In this document: piece by piece, positions 21,244 through 30,241 of the stretch
Layout of the letters: every line of letters begins with the position of its first letter
How positions within the stretch are numbered: the first letter of the stretch is position 1
Assembly: GCA_016935555.1 (NCBI GenBank)
Contig: JAFGQR010000066.1
Coordinates: 1-64,000, forward strand
Source: Verrucomicrobiota bacterium
Lineage (GTDB): Bacteria > Verrucomicrobiota > Verrucomicrobiia > Limisphaerales > JAFGQR01
Length of the DNA stretch: 64,000 nucleotides
Direction of reading: 5' to 3'
Position numbers and translations under genes: made by a program
The notes under the pieces: generated by a model
Told to the model about the DNA's origin: nothing
The model's database searches: none
Seen by the model: the letters and a program-made list of their open reading frames with translations, nothing else

Positions 21244-21513
21244 GGCGGTGCGGAGGTGGGGCCGCCTTGCCGACGGCGTTGGGGGGCGGGGGGGTTGGGC
21301 TGGGGTTGGGGCGTGGAAGCGCGGCTCGTGCGAAGCGCGGATCCTGCCGGCGCACTTTTGCCTTTTGCGTGCCGGCATTTTCGCGCACTGTGCCGCCATG
21401 AGTCTGTTGCCTTTCGGCGAAGTGCCGCCGGATCGGCCGCGCGGGTTTGCGTTCGGCGCGGACACGAGTTGTCCGCGGGTGGGGGGCGGGGGCGAGGAAC
21501 CGGGCACGCTGTG

Positions 21514-22677
21514 GTGAGAACGCTGCACCTGTATTTGACCCGCCAGGTGCTGGCGGGGCTGGTGATGACGGTGGCGGTGTTTGCCTTCGTTCTGCTGCTC
21601 GGCAACGTCCTGCGCGAGGTGCTGACGCTGCTTGTCAACCGCCAGGCCCCGTGGCTGGCCATCCTCCACGCCATCGGCCTCCTGATCCCTTTCGTCCTCG
21701 CCTTCGCCCTGCCCATGGGCCTGCTCACCGCCACCCTGCTCGTCTTTGGCCGCTTCAGCGCCGACCAGGAACTGACCGCCGCCCGCGCCGGCGGCGTCAG
21801 CCTCCTCTCGCTCGTCTCCCCCATCCTCCTGCTCAGCGCCGCCCTGAGCGGCGTGTGCGCCTTCGTCAACCTCCACGTCGCCCCCGCCAGCCGTGTCGCC
21901 TACAAGCGGCTCCTGTTCGAGATGGGGCTCAAACGCAGCGACGCCCTCCTGCCGGAGAAGACCTTCATCAAGGATTTCCCCGGACACGTGGTGTATCTGG
22001 GCAAGGTGAAGGGAAACCACATCGAGGACATCATCATCATCAATCTCAAAGATCAGCAGGTCGAAAGCCATATCCGCGCCGCCCGAGGCGAACTGAATGT
22101 CGATGCCGCCGCCGGCAAAATCCGCGTCAAATTGTGGGATGCCTGGAGTGTGGATTGGGTTCGCGGCAAACGCGAGCCCGGCTACGCCGGGGAGGCGGAG
22201 TTGCCTGAGATTGACATTCGCGCGCCGGTTGAGGACGACATCAAGGTCAGCAATATGACTTTTCGCCAGCTCCAGAACGAATTGCGCGCCATGGAACGTC
22301 TGGTCGGCGCCCCGATCCCCGCCCTCCCGTCCGCCCCGCGCGACCCGGCGCGTCTGGCCGCGCTCCGGCAGCGTCACGCCGCCGACCTCACGGCGCCCGT
22401 CCGGATCCAGATGCACCGCCAGGTCTCGTTCTCGTTCGCATGCATCGGCTTCACCCTCGTTGGCATTCCCCTCGGCATCCGCGCCCATCGCCGGGAAACC
22501 ACGTTCGGCATCGCCGTCGCCCTCCTCCTGGTGGCCGTCTATTACGGCGGCTTCATCTTCGCCCAGGGACTCGAATCCCGTCCGGAGCTCTTGCCCCACC
22601 TTGTCGTCTGGCTGCCGAATTTCGTGTTCCAGATCGTCGGCATAATTCTGCTGTGGCGCGCGAACCGGGGGATCTGA
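21514..22677 (+). CDS. LptF/LptG family lipopolysaccharide export permease
   Basis: A 387-residue protein with the YjgP/YjgQ layout: three membrane segments at the N-terminus (from TLHLYLTRQVLAGLVMTV), a beta-rich periplasmic domain (about residues 125-240) and three at the C-terminus (IGFTLVGIPLGIRAHRRET is characteristic). LptF and LptG form the permease that moves LPS out of the inner membrane, powered by LptB. Only one of the pair is here, so the paralogue cannot be named. The start is taken as the GTG at 21514; it overlaps the TGA of a 39-codon open frame (21398-21517) in a GTGA arrangement. The GTG at 21511 is an alternative. Confidence 0.88.
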   Translation: MRTLHLYLTRQVLAGLVMTVAVFAFVLLLGNVLREVLTLLVNRQAPWLAILHAIGLLIPFVLAFALPMGLLTATLLVFGRFSADQELTAARAGGVSLLSLVSPILLLSAALSGVCAFVNLHVAPASRVAYKRLLFEMGLKRSDALLPEKTFIKDFPGHVVYLGKVKGNHIEDIIIINLKDQQVESHIRAARGELNVDAAAGKIRVKLWDAWSVDWVRGKREPGYAGEAELPEIDIRAPVEDDIKVSNMTFRQLQNELRAMERLVGAPIPALPSAPRDPARLAALRQRHAADLTAPVRIQMHRQVSFSFACIGFTLVGIPLGIRAHRRETTFGIAVALLLVAVYYGGFIFAQGLESRPELLPHLVVWLPNFVFQIVGIILLWRANRGI

Positions 22678-22771
22678 GCGGCCCGCGAGCGGAGGGAACG
22701 CGGCCGGGCCATGTCGCTCCGCGACCGGTCCGGCGACGTGGTCGTGATGTCCAGCCGAATCCCGCAGCGTC

Positions 22772-24208
22772 TCAGCGCCGGGGCGAAGGGTCCGCCTGCG
22801 GCTTGGCCGCTGGGGGCTCGACGGATTCGAGCTGCGACGGCGCGGTCGTCAGCGTGGCGCGGTGCTTTTCGATCTGCTTCAGCACGTCCGCGACCGCCTC
22901 GGGGTGGCGGGCGGACAGGTTGAAGGACTCCCCGGGATCGGCGTTCACGTCGAACAGCAGCGGCGGTTCGTGGGCGTCGGGCTGGGGCTGGCCATAGCCT
23001 TTCTGCGTCCACAGGTGCAGCTTCCAGCGGCCGTGGCGCGCCGCAAACAGCCGCGTCCCGCGGTAAAAAAACATCGTGTCCCGCGGTCCCGGAGCGCCGC
23101 GCAGCAGGGTGTCGCTCAGGTCGAAGCCGTCGAGGGGGCGCTGCGGCGGCGGGGTGCCGCCGGCGAAAGTCAGCGCGGTGGGGAAGAGGTCGAGGAGGGA
23201 GGCGAGGTTGGTGTTGACGGCGCCCCCGGGGATATGTCCGGGCCACCAGGCAATGCCGGGGACGCGCATGCCGCCCTCCCAGGTGCTGCCTTTGCCCTCG
23301 CGCAGCAGCCCGGCCGAACCTCCCTGCTGGTTCATGATCAGCCACGGGCCGTTGTCGCTGCTGAAGAAGACAAACGTGTTCTCCGCCAGCCCCTCGCGCC
23401 GCAGCGTCTCCAGCACCTGGCCCACGCTCCAATCCAGCTCTTCCACCACGTCCCCGTAAAGACCCCGCCGGCTGGTGCCGCGGAACGCGCCGGACGCGAA
23501 CAGCGGCACATGGGGAAAGGTGTGCGCGACATAGAGAAAGAACGGCTGCTGACGATGGTCCCGAATGAACCGCACCGCCTCGTCGGTGTAGCGGCGGGTC
23601 AGTTGGGTCTGATCAGCCGGCCGGGCCACCAAATCCTCGTTGCGATACAGCGGCGCGTTCCACCACGCCGGGTCCTGGTCCGGCCTGCCGGGTGCACCCC
23701 GCGGCGCCGCAGCCGCCGGGTCCATGTCGTTGGAATGCGGCAGCCCCAGGAACGTGTCGAAGCCGTGCCGGCGCGGGTGGCCGGCGGGATTGATGGACCA
23801 CACGCCCAGGTGCCACTTCCCGACCATGCCGGTCGCGTAGCCTCGCGTCTTGAGGGCTTCTGCCAGGGTGAGTTCCCCGGCGGGCAGGTGGCCCGTCGAC
23901 CGGTTGCGCAGCACCCGGAACCGGTCGTGTGCCATGCCGCTGCGCACCGGATACCGCCCCGTCAACAATGCCGCCCGGCTCGGCGTGCAGACCTCGGCCG
24001 CCGAGTAGAAATCCGTGAACCGCATCCCCTCGGCCGCCATCCGGTCCAAGTGCGGCGTCCGGATCGTCGGATGCCCGTAACACCCCAGGTCACCGTAGCC
24101 GAGGTCGTCCGCCAAGATCACCACCACGTTGGGACGCGCCGGCGAAGCCGCATGCCCGTGGAACGCCGCCACGGCCAACGCAGCCGCGAGGAGAAAAAGA
24201 TTGCGCAT
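22772..24208 (-). CDS. sulfatase (formylglycine-dependent), exported
   Basis: A 478-residue type I sulfatase. A signal peptide (MRNLFLLAAALAVAAFHGHA) is followed by the metal-binding ILADDLGYGDLGCYG and the signature C74-T-P-S-R, where the Cys is converted to formylglycine. GKWHLG and FFSSDNGPW are further family motifs. It removes sulfate esters, most likely from algal or other sulfated glycans, outside the cytoplasm. The ATG at 24208 is supported by a TATGCT hexamer 7 bases upstream. The maturation enzyme is not in the window. It lies 185 bases downstream of the FAD oxidoreductase on the same strand. Confidence 0.95.
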   Translation of the reverse strand: MRNLFLLAAALAVAAFHGHAASPARPNVVVILADDLGYGDLGCYGHPTIRTPHLDRMAAEGMRFTDFYSAAEVCTPSRAALLTGRYPVRSGMAHDRFRVLRNRSTGHLPAGELTLAEALKTRGYATGMVGKWHLGVWSINPAGHPRRHGFDTFLGLPHSNDMDPAAAAPRGAPGRPDQDPAWWNAPLYRNEDLVARPADQTQLTRRYTDEAVRFIRDHRQQPFFLYVAHTFPHVPLFASGAFRGTSRRGLYGDVVEELDWSVGQVLETLRREGLAENTFVFFSSDNGPWLIMNQQGGSAGLLREGKGSTWEGGMRVPGIAWWPGHIPGGAVNTNLASLLDLFPTALTFAGGTPPPQRPLDGFDLSDTLLRGAPGPRDTMFFYRGTRLFAARHGRWKLHLWTQKGYGQPQPDAHEPPLLFDVNADPGESFNLSARHPEAVADVLKQIEKHRATLTTAPSQLESVEPPAAKPQADPSPRR

Positions 24209-24215
24209 GCCCCTC

Positions 24216-24221
24216 AGCATA
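24216..24221 (-). promoter_or_regulatory. -10-like element for the sulfatase gene
   Basis: On the minus strand TATGCT is followed by GAGGGGC and then the ATG at 24208, so a transcript would be leaderless or nearly so. The same TATGCT plus G-run composite precedes mqnC. The -35 region is weak. Confidence 0.4.
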
Positions 24222-24393
24222 CCCCGGTCCCCGGAGCACGACCAGCAGAAGTTCCACCCCTGAACCGGATCTCGAATCGAATCGCGGATCCGCGGCAGCC
24301 GGGTCCGTCCGCGCCCGGCTTCGCGTCCCATGGCGTCTGGATTGGGCGCGACCCGCGGTGCGGTCTCCGCCGGAAACGCGTCCCGGAAAGGCC

Positions 24394-26718
24394 TCAGGGG
24401 GCGGGCACGACCTGCACGGCATCCGCATGGACTATGCCGTTGACGCCGCGGGTTTCGATCCGCACGCCGCCCGGTTGTCCGGCTTCGAAGCGGAACGTGC
24501 CCACCGCGACGAAGGCGTCATTGAGCGGGGGTGGCAGTTTCTGGTTGACGGTCACTTGGCGGTCGCCTTCGGCACTGGTGACGGTGACCGGCACATTGGA
24601 GGCGCGATTTGGGTGGTCCTGGTAAGCAAGGCGGACCTCGTAGCGGCCCTCCGCCGGGACGCGAAACACGAAACGCGCGGAGCCGCTTCCGCCCGGGGCG
24701 TGATACCAATAGCGCTCGCCGACAAACCCTCTGAGGTTCTGGCCCGGCTGCCAGCGGCCGGTGAAGGTGGCCTGCGGATCGTCGATGACGATGCCTGGGA
24801 GGCGGCCGGGATCGAGGGCAATCACCTCCGGCGCCGGAAGGGGCGGGACGCCTTCGGGGATGGAAAGGGGATCGTGGACGGTGTTGCGGCGGGCTGCGCC
24901 GGGCTGGCGCATCAGGTCTTTGAGTTCGTCGAGATGGGAATGGTGGATGGCGCGGGGCAAGCGTTGGTATTTGATGCAGAGGGACGCCGCCTTGCCCACG
25001 ACTTCGCCCATCATGCCGCCGGTTTTCATGACGCGGACGGTGCCGAGGGCCTCATGGGTCACGCTGATGCAGCGTCCGGCCATGAACAGGTTGTCGAGGT
25101 TGCGCGAGTAAAAGCAGCGATACGGGACCGGGTAGCCATGGACGCTGTCGACGGCGCGGTCGAACACGGCCCGCGAGATGAACGGGTCCTGCGGGTAGGC
25201 GTTGGTGTAGCGGGCGTCGGGGTAATGGAGGTCGATGGACCACGTGGTGGGCACGCAGCCGTCCGGAAAATCCCGTTTCGCCGCGATGTCGTCGCGGGTC
25301 AGGATCACGTCGCCCAGCAGCTGGCGGGACTCGCGTGTGCCCCCCACGTAGGCCACCCACTCCAGCCGCGCCCGCCGGTGCTCCTCGCGGCCCGCGCCGT
25401 TCTTCATCGCGTCAAACGCGCCAAACACCGCCCGCAGGTTCCAGTCCCGGGTGTGCTCCAGGTCGTCGATCGGGTGCCGGTCGAAGCCGCTCTCCCAAAA
25501 CCATTCGCCGTGTCCTTTCCTCGGGTAGGGGAAATCCTTCATCCCGAGCCGCAGCGCCCAGGGCACCGCGGGGAATGCCACCGGCTCGTCGGCAAGGTTC
25601 CAGCGCCACATGTTGCTCATGCCCATGTGACCCTCGCCCTGCACACGCTGGTCCGCACCCGCCAGCGCCCCCAGCGTGCCGTGGCCGGTGCAGTCCGCAA
25701 ACAGGGCGCCGCCAAAACGGCGGACCTCGCCCGTGCGCGTGTCCAGCGCCAGGACGGCCACGATCCGGCCCTCGTTGGTTTCGGCGCGGAACACGTGGTG
25801 GTTGAGAAACAGCGCCAGGTTCTTCTCGGCGCGCAGCACCGCTTCCCGGCGGGCGTCCTTGAACTCGGCGCTGGACCCCGGCGACTGGCTCGGCCGGTCG
25901 GCGAGTTCCTCCACAATCTCCCCCAGCCGCGGATATCGTCCGCGCCGCGTCAGGCCCTGGGGCCAGACGCGGACTTCGGAGCTGCCGTTGCCGCCCAGCA
26001 CGGGGCGGTCCTGGAGCAGGGCCACGCGACAACCCATCCGCGCGGCCGACACCGCGGCGCACATGCCCGCGTATCCGCCCCCGACCACCACCAGATCAAA
26101 GGCACCCGCCTCCCGCGGCGCTTCCGGCAGTCCCCTCAGGCGCTGACGCCACTCCGGCACCGGCGCGGCATCGTTCGGGGGCTCGAACTGCGGATCATCC
26201 GTCAGCAACACCGCATCGCAACGGCCGTCGAACCCGGTCAAATCGTGCAGGGCGAGGGTGATCCGGGCCTGGTGAACCTCGACGGTGCCTCCCGGCTGCC
26301 AGAACCATTCCGCCCCCACCGTCCCAAACGTCTCCGGCAGCGCCTGCCCGTTGATCCGCACCTCGAAGCGCCCCGGCGCCCCCGGAGCCCGCCACCGCGC
26401 CACCCAGTCCTTCGTCCGCACCCAAACACGATACGCACCCGGCCGCGGCAGCGTCACCGTCGTGGTCGCGTCCGGGACGGGCTGGCCCAGACCGTGCGCG
26501 AGCAGGTAGGGGGAGCCCATCAGCTCGATGAACTGGGTGTCAAGCGACCAGCCGCCGTGGTCCGTAAAATGTTCGGCTTCCACCAGCACGTGCGCCGCCC
26601 GCGCCGCCGGCGCCGGCCCGAACGCCAGCGCCAGCGCCAGCCCCATCCCGAGCAATGCCGCTCCCGGCAGATGGCATCCTCGGACAATGTGAAACGGGCA
26701 GCCCGGCCGATGTTGCAT
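24394..26718 (-). CDS. FAD-dependent oxidoreductase with N-terminal CBM-like and C-terminal golvesin-like domains
   Basis: A 774-residue exported protein. After the signal sequence, residues 40-185 form a carbohydrate-binding-like beta sandwich. The FAD_oxidored core follows, with the dinucleotide motif VVVGGGYAGMCAAVSAARMG and later RPVLGGNGSSEVR and FADCTGHG. The last 140 residues (from about RLPGIVIDDPQATFTG) resemble golvesin/Xly-type domains found at the ends of Verrucomicrobia and Planctomycetes enzymes. This enzyme class is frequent beside sulfatases and glycoside hydrolases in these phyla, but no substrate has been shown that I know of. Oxidation of a sugar residue in a polysaccharide is a reasonable guess. 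Confidence 0.88.
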   Translation of the reverse strand: MQHRPGCPFHIVRGCHLPGAALLGMGLALALAFGPAPAARAAHVLVEAEHFTDHGGWSLDTQFIELMGSPYLLAHGLGQPVPDATTTVTLPRPGAYRVWVRTKDWVARWRAPGAPGRFEVRINGQALPETFGTVGAEWFWQPGGTVEVHQARITLALHDLTGFDGRCDAVLLTDDPQFEPPNDAAPVPEWRQRLRGLPEAPREAGAFDLVVVGGGYAGMCAAVSAARMGCRVALLQDRPVLGGNGSSEVRVWPQGLTRRGRYPRLGEIVEELADRPSQSPGSSAEFKDARREAVLRAEKNLALFLNHHVFRAETNEGRIVAVLALDTRTGEVRRFGGALFADCTGHGTLGALAGADQRVQGEGHMGMSNMWRWNLADEPVAFPAVPWALRLGMKDFPYPRKGHGEWFWESGFDRHPIDDLEHTRDWNLRAVFGAFDAMKNGAGREEHRRARLEWVAYVGGTRESRQLLGDVILTRDDIAAKRDFPDGCVPTTWSIDLHYPDARYTNAYPQDPFISRAVFDRAVDSVHGYPVPYRCFYSRNLDNLFMAGRCISVTHEALGTVRVMKTGGMMGEVVGKAASLCIKYQRLPRAIHHSHLDELKDLMRQPGAARRNTVHDPLSIPEGVPPLPAPEVIALDPGRLPGIVIDDPQATFTGRWQPGQNLRGFVGERYWYHAPGGSGSARFVFRVPAEGRYEVRLAYQDHPNRASNVPVTVTSAEGDRQVTVNQKLPPPLNDAFVAVGTFRFEAGQPGGVRIETRGVNGIVHADAVQVVPAP

Positions 26719-26883
26719 GGGACCGACGTTACCCGGAACCGGGACGGTTCATCAAACGGAAAGTGCGTGCGCGGAAGGCGGGCGGCGGGAACGGATTCAC
26801 GGCACCGGGGTCATGGGCGATGATGGGCACGTGGGGATGGGCTCGAAGGCATTTCGCGAGGCGTCGACTGCACATTGGCATGC

Positions 26884-26889
26884 TATAGG
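26884..26889 (+). promoter_or_regulatory. possible extended -10 promoter for the second ABC operon
   Basis: TGC immediately precedes TATAGG, an extended -10 form. Transcription would start near 26896, leaving about 13 bases before the GTG start. No convincing -35 was found. Confidence 0.3.
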
Positions 26890-26908
26890 CTGAGATCTTT
26901 CCCGCAGA

Positions 26909-27709
26909 GTGTTTGTGGAACCTATCGTGCGCATCGAAAGCCTGCGGGTCGAATTCCCCGGCACCGACCCGGGGCGGACCCCGAACGTGGCCGTGAAGGG
27001 GCTCAGCCTGAGCATCGCCCCCGGGGAGGTCTTTGGTTTTTTGGGACCCAACGGCGCGGGCAAGACCACGACCATGAACGTGTTGCTGGGGTTCAACAAC
27101 GCGACGGCGGGCAACGCGTTCCTGTTCGGAGTGAACGTGCGCGAGCCCATCGCCCGGCAGCGCATCGGGTATCTGCCCGAACAAACCTGTTACTACAAGT
27201 TTCTCACCGCCGAGGAGCTGCTTCGGTTCTACGCCAGGATCTTCCGGATCCCGAAAGCCGACGTCGAATCGCGCATCACGGCGGTGCTGCGGCTGGTGGA
27301 ACTCGAACACGCGCGCGGCCGCCCGATCCGGACCTACTCGAAAGGCATGCAGCAGCGTGTGGGCCTGGCCCAGGCGCTGATCAACAACCCCGAGTTGCTC
27401 ATCCTGGACGAGCCGACCAGCGGCCTGGATCCCCTCGGGCGCATGAAGGTCCGGCAAATCATCCAGCGCCTCAAAGCCGAGGGGAAAACGGTGTTCTTTT
27501 CGTCCCATGAATTGGGCGAGGTCGAAACGGTGTGCGATCGCGTCGCCATTCTGCATGAGGGACAGTTGAAGGTCGAAGGCCGTGTCCGCGATTTGGTGAC
27601 GCGGTATCACGGCGATCTTGAAAACATTTTCCTTCAACTCATCGGTTATTCGCAACCCGCCTATGAGCCCGGCACCCACCTGTCTTCCGGCCGTCAGCAC
27701 GCTGCTTGA
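26909..27709 (+). CDS. ABC-2 type exporter, ATP-binding subunit
   Basis: A 266-residue ATPase beginning at a GTG (MFVEPIVRIESLRVEF). Walker A is GPNGAGKTT (46-54), the signature is YSKGMQQRVGLAQALI, Walker B is LLILDEPTSGLDPLG and the H-loop is FFSSHELGEVETV. It is of the NatA/CcmA type. The permease gene starts 47 bases before this gene stops, so the two are co-transcribed and probably translationally coupled. It is not closely similar to the ATPase at 15212, which has a different signature and tail. The substrate is unknown. Confidence 0.94.
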   Translation: MFVEPIVRIESLRVEFPGTDPGRTPNVAVKGLSLSIAPGEVFGFLGPNGAGKTTTMNVLLGFNNATAGNAFLFGVNVREPIARQRIGYLPEQTCYYKFLTAEELLRFYARIFRIPKADVESRITAVLRLVELEHARGRPIRTYSKGMQQRVGLAQALINNPELLILDEPTSGLDPLGRMKVRQIIQRLKAEGKTVFFSSHELGEVETVCDRVAILHEGQLKVEGRVRDLVTRYHGDLENIFLQLIGYSQPAYEPGTHLSSGRQHAA

Positions 27710-28517
27710 GATCCCGGCCCGGCTGGCGCGCTGGCGCGGCTGGGGCAACACCCAGGCCATCGGGAGCATCGTCCTGCTCGAGATGCGCCGCCGCAAGGAT
27801 TTCTATGTGCTGTTCATTCTCACCGCGCTCATCACCCTGGTGCTGGGCGCCATGAACTTCTTCAACGAGGCCAGGATCGTCCGTTACCTCAAGGAAATCT
27901 GCCTGCTCCTCATCTGGATCTCGTCGCTGGTCATCGCCATCACCACCACCGCCCGGCAAATCCCCGCCGAACGGGAACAGCGAACCGTGTTTCCGCTGCT
28001 GGCCAAGCCGGTCACGCGCACCGAGCTGTTGCTGGGCAAATTCTGGGGCTGCTGGCAGGTGGCCGGCCTGACGCTTCTGACCTTTTATGGCTTTTTCGCG
28101 CTGGTCAGCGGCGCGCGGGAACACCAGTGGCCGCTGGCCGCGTATGGCCAGGCGCTGGTGCTGCACTGGGCCATGCTCGGGATCGTGATCGCCATGACTC
28201 TCCTGGGCTCCGTGGTGTTCGCCGCCCCCTCGTCCACCAACACCATCGCCTTCCTCGTCAGCGCCGGCATCCTCATGTTGGGACGCCACCTCAACCACGT
28301 GGCCCTGCAACTGAACGAACCCCTCCAGACGCTGGTCTATGCCGCCTATTATCTCCTGCCTCACCTCGAATGGTTCGATATCCGCAACCGGGTGATCCAC
28401 GACTGGGGGCTCGTCCCCTGGTGGGCCTGGAGCAGCGCCCTGCTCTATGCCGCCGTCTACACCGCCGTGTTCCTCGTCGGCGCCGCCGCCTGGTTCCGAC
28501 GCAAAACCGTCCTCTGA
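27663..28517 (+). CDS. ABC-2 type exporter, permease subunit
   Basis: A 284-residue membrane protein with about six transmembrane helices. An amphipathic N-terminal stretch precedes IVLLEMRRRKDFYVLFIL, and AEREQRTVFPLLAKPVTRTELLLGK carries the ABC-2 permease coupling pattern. The ATG at 27663 gives an overlap of 47 bases with the ATPase gene; an earlier in-frame ATG at 27618 would lengthen it. It pairs with the upstream ATPase, and a TPR protein gene follows after 55 bases. Confidence 0.88.
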   Translation: MSPAPTCLPAVSTLLEIPARLARWRGWGNTQAIGSIVLLEMRRRKDFYVLFILTALITLVLGAMNFFNEARIVRYLKEICLLLIWISSLVIAITTTARQIPAEREQRTVFPLLAKPVTRTELLLGKFWGCWQVAGLTLLTFYGFFALVSGAREHQWPLAAYGQALVLHWAMLGIVIAMTLLGSVVFAAPSSTNTIAFLVSAGILMLGRHLNHVALQLNEPLQTLVYAAYYLLPHLEWFDIRNRVIHDWGLVPWWAWSSALLYAAVYTAVFLVGAAAWFRRKTVL

Positions 28518-28572
28518 GACGCAAGCCGATGCCAGGAAACCCACACACCGGTGCGCGGCGCCCGTGACGACC

Positions 28573-29487
28573 ATGCCCACCTGCGCCCACCTGCCCCTTT
28601 TGTTGAGCGCCGCATTCGCCCTGGCCGCATGGCTCGAGCCGGAATGGAAGCTGTGGTCGGGCCCCCGCCACGCCTCGGCAAACCTGCTGACCGTCCTCAT
28701 GGGCGACAGCCGGCGGCTGCTGGCGGCGCATTTCTTCGCCAAGGCCGATGCCTACTTCCATAAGGGCTGTTACCCCTCCATCTTCGATGTCAACCGGCCC
28801 ACTCACGCCCTGCACCCGGCCGCCCATCCCGAACCCGAAGGGCACCCGCACCACGCCCATGCTGACTTCTTGGGGGAACCGCGCGACTGGTTGGAGCGTT
28901 TCAGCCGCAACTTCCATCCCTCCGAACACAGGCACCTCGGCGAAAGCCATCCCCCAGCCTCAACCCCCGGCGCCGAACCCCGCCCGGCCAGCCCCGGCCT
29001 CGCCCGCAAGGGCGAGGAGCGCGAGATCCTGCCCTGGCTGCGCGTGGCCGCCGATCTCGATCCCGAACACCCGGAAACCTACGTCGTTGCGTCCTACTGG
29101 CTGCGCTCAAGGCTCAACCGCGTGGACGAGGCCGAGCAGTTTCTGCGGGAAGGCCTCCAGCATAATCCGGGCAACGCCGAACTCCTGTTCGAACTGGGGC
29201 GCATCCAACGCGAACACCGCCGCGCCCCCGACCGCGCCCGCAATCTTTGGGAACTGGCCCTGCAACGGTGGCGGACCACCGAGCAAACCAAGCCGGAACC
29301 GGACCTGCTCCTCTACGCCCAACTGCTGGGCAACCTGGCCAATCTCGAGGAAGAAACGGCGCATTTCGCGCTGGCACTCAACTACGTCGAGGAACTCAAC
29401 AGGATTTCGCCGAACAAGGAGGCCCTTCAACGCTGGGCGGACGACCTGGCCCGGCGCTGCGCCAGATCCCTCCCGCCGCCGCCGTAA
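28573..29487 (+). CDS. TPR-containing protein linked to the ABC exporter
   Basis: A 304-residue protein with one N-terminal hydrophobic segment (LPLLLSAAFALAAWLEP) and a helical repeat region from about residue 145 on. Motifs such as AADLDPEHPETYVVASYWL and AEQFLREGLQHNPGNAELLF are tetratricopeptide repeats. In between is a His/Pro-rich stretch (about 75-140), including HPEPEGHPHHAHA, which could bind metal. It probably sits on the periplasmic side as a scaffold. Its place after ATPase and permease, on the same strand, suggests a third component of the system. The start could be a GTG at 28564. Confidence 0.8.
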   Translation: MPTCAHLPLLLSAAFALAAWLEPEWKLWSGPRHASANLLTVLMGDSRRLLAAHFFAKADAYFHKGCYPSIFDVNRPTHALHPAAHPEPEGHPHHAHADFLGEPRDWLERFSRNFHPSEHRHLGESHPPASTPGAEPRPASPGLARKGEEREILPWLRVAADLDPEHPETYVVASYWLRSRLNRVDEAEQFLREGLQHNPGNAELLFELGRIQREHRRAPDRARNLWELALQRWRTTEQTKPEPDLLLYAQLLGNLANLEEETAHFALALNYVEELNRISPNKEALQRWADDLARRCARSLPPPP

Positions 29488-29679
29488 ATCGCCCCCCCCC
29501 ACAGCCCTCAAAAACGCCGCCCCACACTTCATTCGGACCCGTCCCCCGGTCCGAACGGCAGGCGGACTCCGCCTCGTGGCGCCTGTCCGCCGTGGGCGGC
29601 GCGGGGATTCGCTGTCGGGCAGAGTGGCCGCTGGCTATGCAGACGCAGGCGTGTTAGGGTGGGTGCGGCACGGCCAACG

Positions 29680-30084
29680 ATGCCCACAGAATTCCATAAC
29701 CATGCGCCGCCCAAAGCGGAGACGCCGCCGGTGGTGACGCTGGTGTATGACGGCCAGGAAAGCCCGGCGCCGAAACGTGCGCCGTGGGTCCGGCGTTACC
29801 CCCGCTCGCGGCTGGTCGGGGCGCTCGCGGTGGCGGGAGTGTCGGACCTGCTGTCCCTCGGATTCACCCTCGTGCCGCCAGTGCAATGGGGGGTGGATTT
29901 GGCCACGGCGCTCGTGCTCTTCGCGGTTCTGGGCGGGCGCTGGATGCTCTTGCCGGCGCTCATTCTGGAAGCCATCCCGGGCCTGTCGGCGCTGCCGGTC
30001 TGGACGTTGGTGGTGATTTCAATCGCCAGTTACGGCGCCGTTCGCCCCGACGTGGCAACGCCAGCTGGGCGGCAGCCGTCCTGA
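29680..30084 (+). CDS. small membrane protein, hypothetical
   Basis: A 134-residue protein with a hydrophilic first 50 residues and then two or three membrane segments (VGALAVAGVSDLLSLGF, VDLATALVLFAVLGG, LPALILEAIPGLSALPVW). I do not recognise the family by name; the arrangement resembles small bacterial proteins described only as hypothetical membrane proteins. It stands alone between the TPR gene and kamA. The ATG at 29680 is preferred over the upstream extension because it begins just before the hydrophilic region. Confidence 0.65.
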   Translation: MPTEFHNHAPPKAETPPVVTLVYDGQESPAPKRAPWVRRYPRSRLVGALAVAGVSDLLSLGFTLVPPVQWGVDLATALVLFAVLGGRWMLLPALILEAIPGLSALPVWTLVVISIASYGAVRPDVATPAGRQPS

Positions 30085-30203
30085 CGCCGCCCAAAGGGCA
30101 GGAGACGGGCCGGTGGACAGCGTCGGCAGTCTGGGTCGGTGCGTGGGTGGCGGGCGGCAGTGCAATGAATGCCGCGCTGCGCCCCGTTCGCGGGGCGGCC
30201 TTC

Positions 30204-30231
30204 TTGACAGGCCCATGCCCATTTCTATAGT
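30204..30231 (+). promoter_or_regulatory. promoter of the KamA-family gene, leaderless
   Basis: TTGACA (30204-30209, perfect) and TATAGT (30226-30231, five of six) are 16 bases apart. Transcription should begin at about 30238-30240, two to four bases before the ATG at 30242. This excludes the upstream in-frame ATG at 30215, which lies between the two boxes. Confidence 0.75.
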
Positions 30232-30241
30232 GCGGCCAGTC

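Noticed and set aside
21398-21517. A 39-codon frame ending in a GTGA overlap with lptF/G
   Set aside because: The overlap is suggestive, but there is no ribosome binding site, promoter or protein similarity to support it.
30215-30241. In-frame ATG at 30215 as start of the KamA-family gene
   Set aside because: It lies between the -35 and -10 boxes of a near-consensus promoter, so it would not be transcribed.
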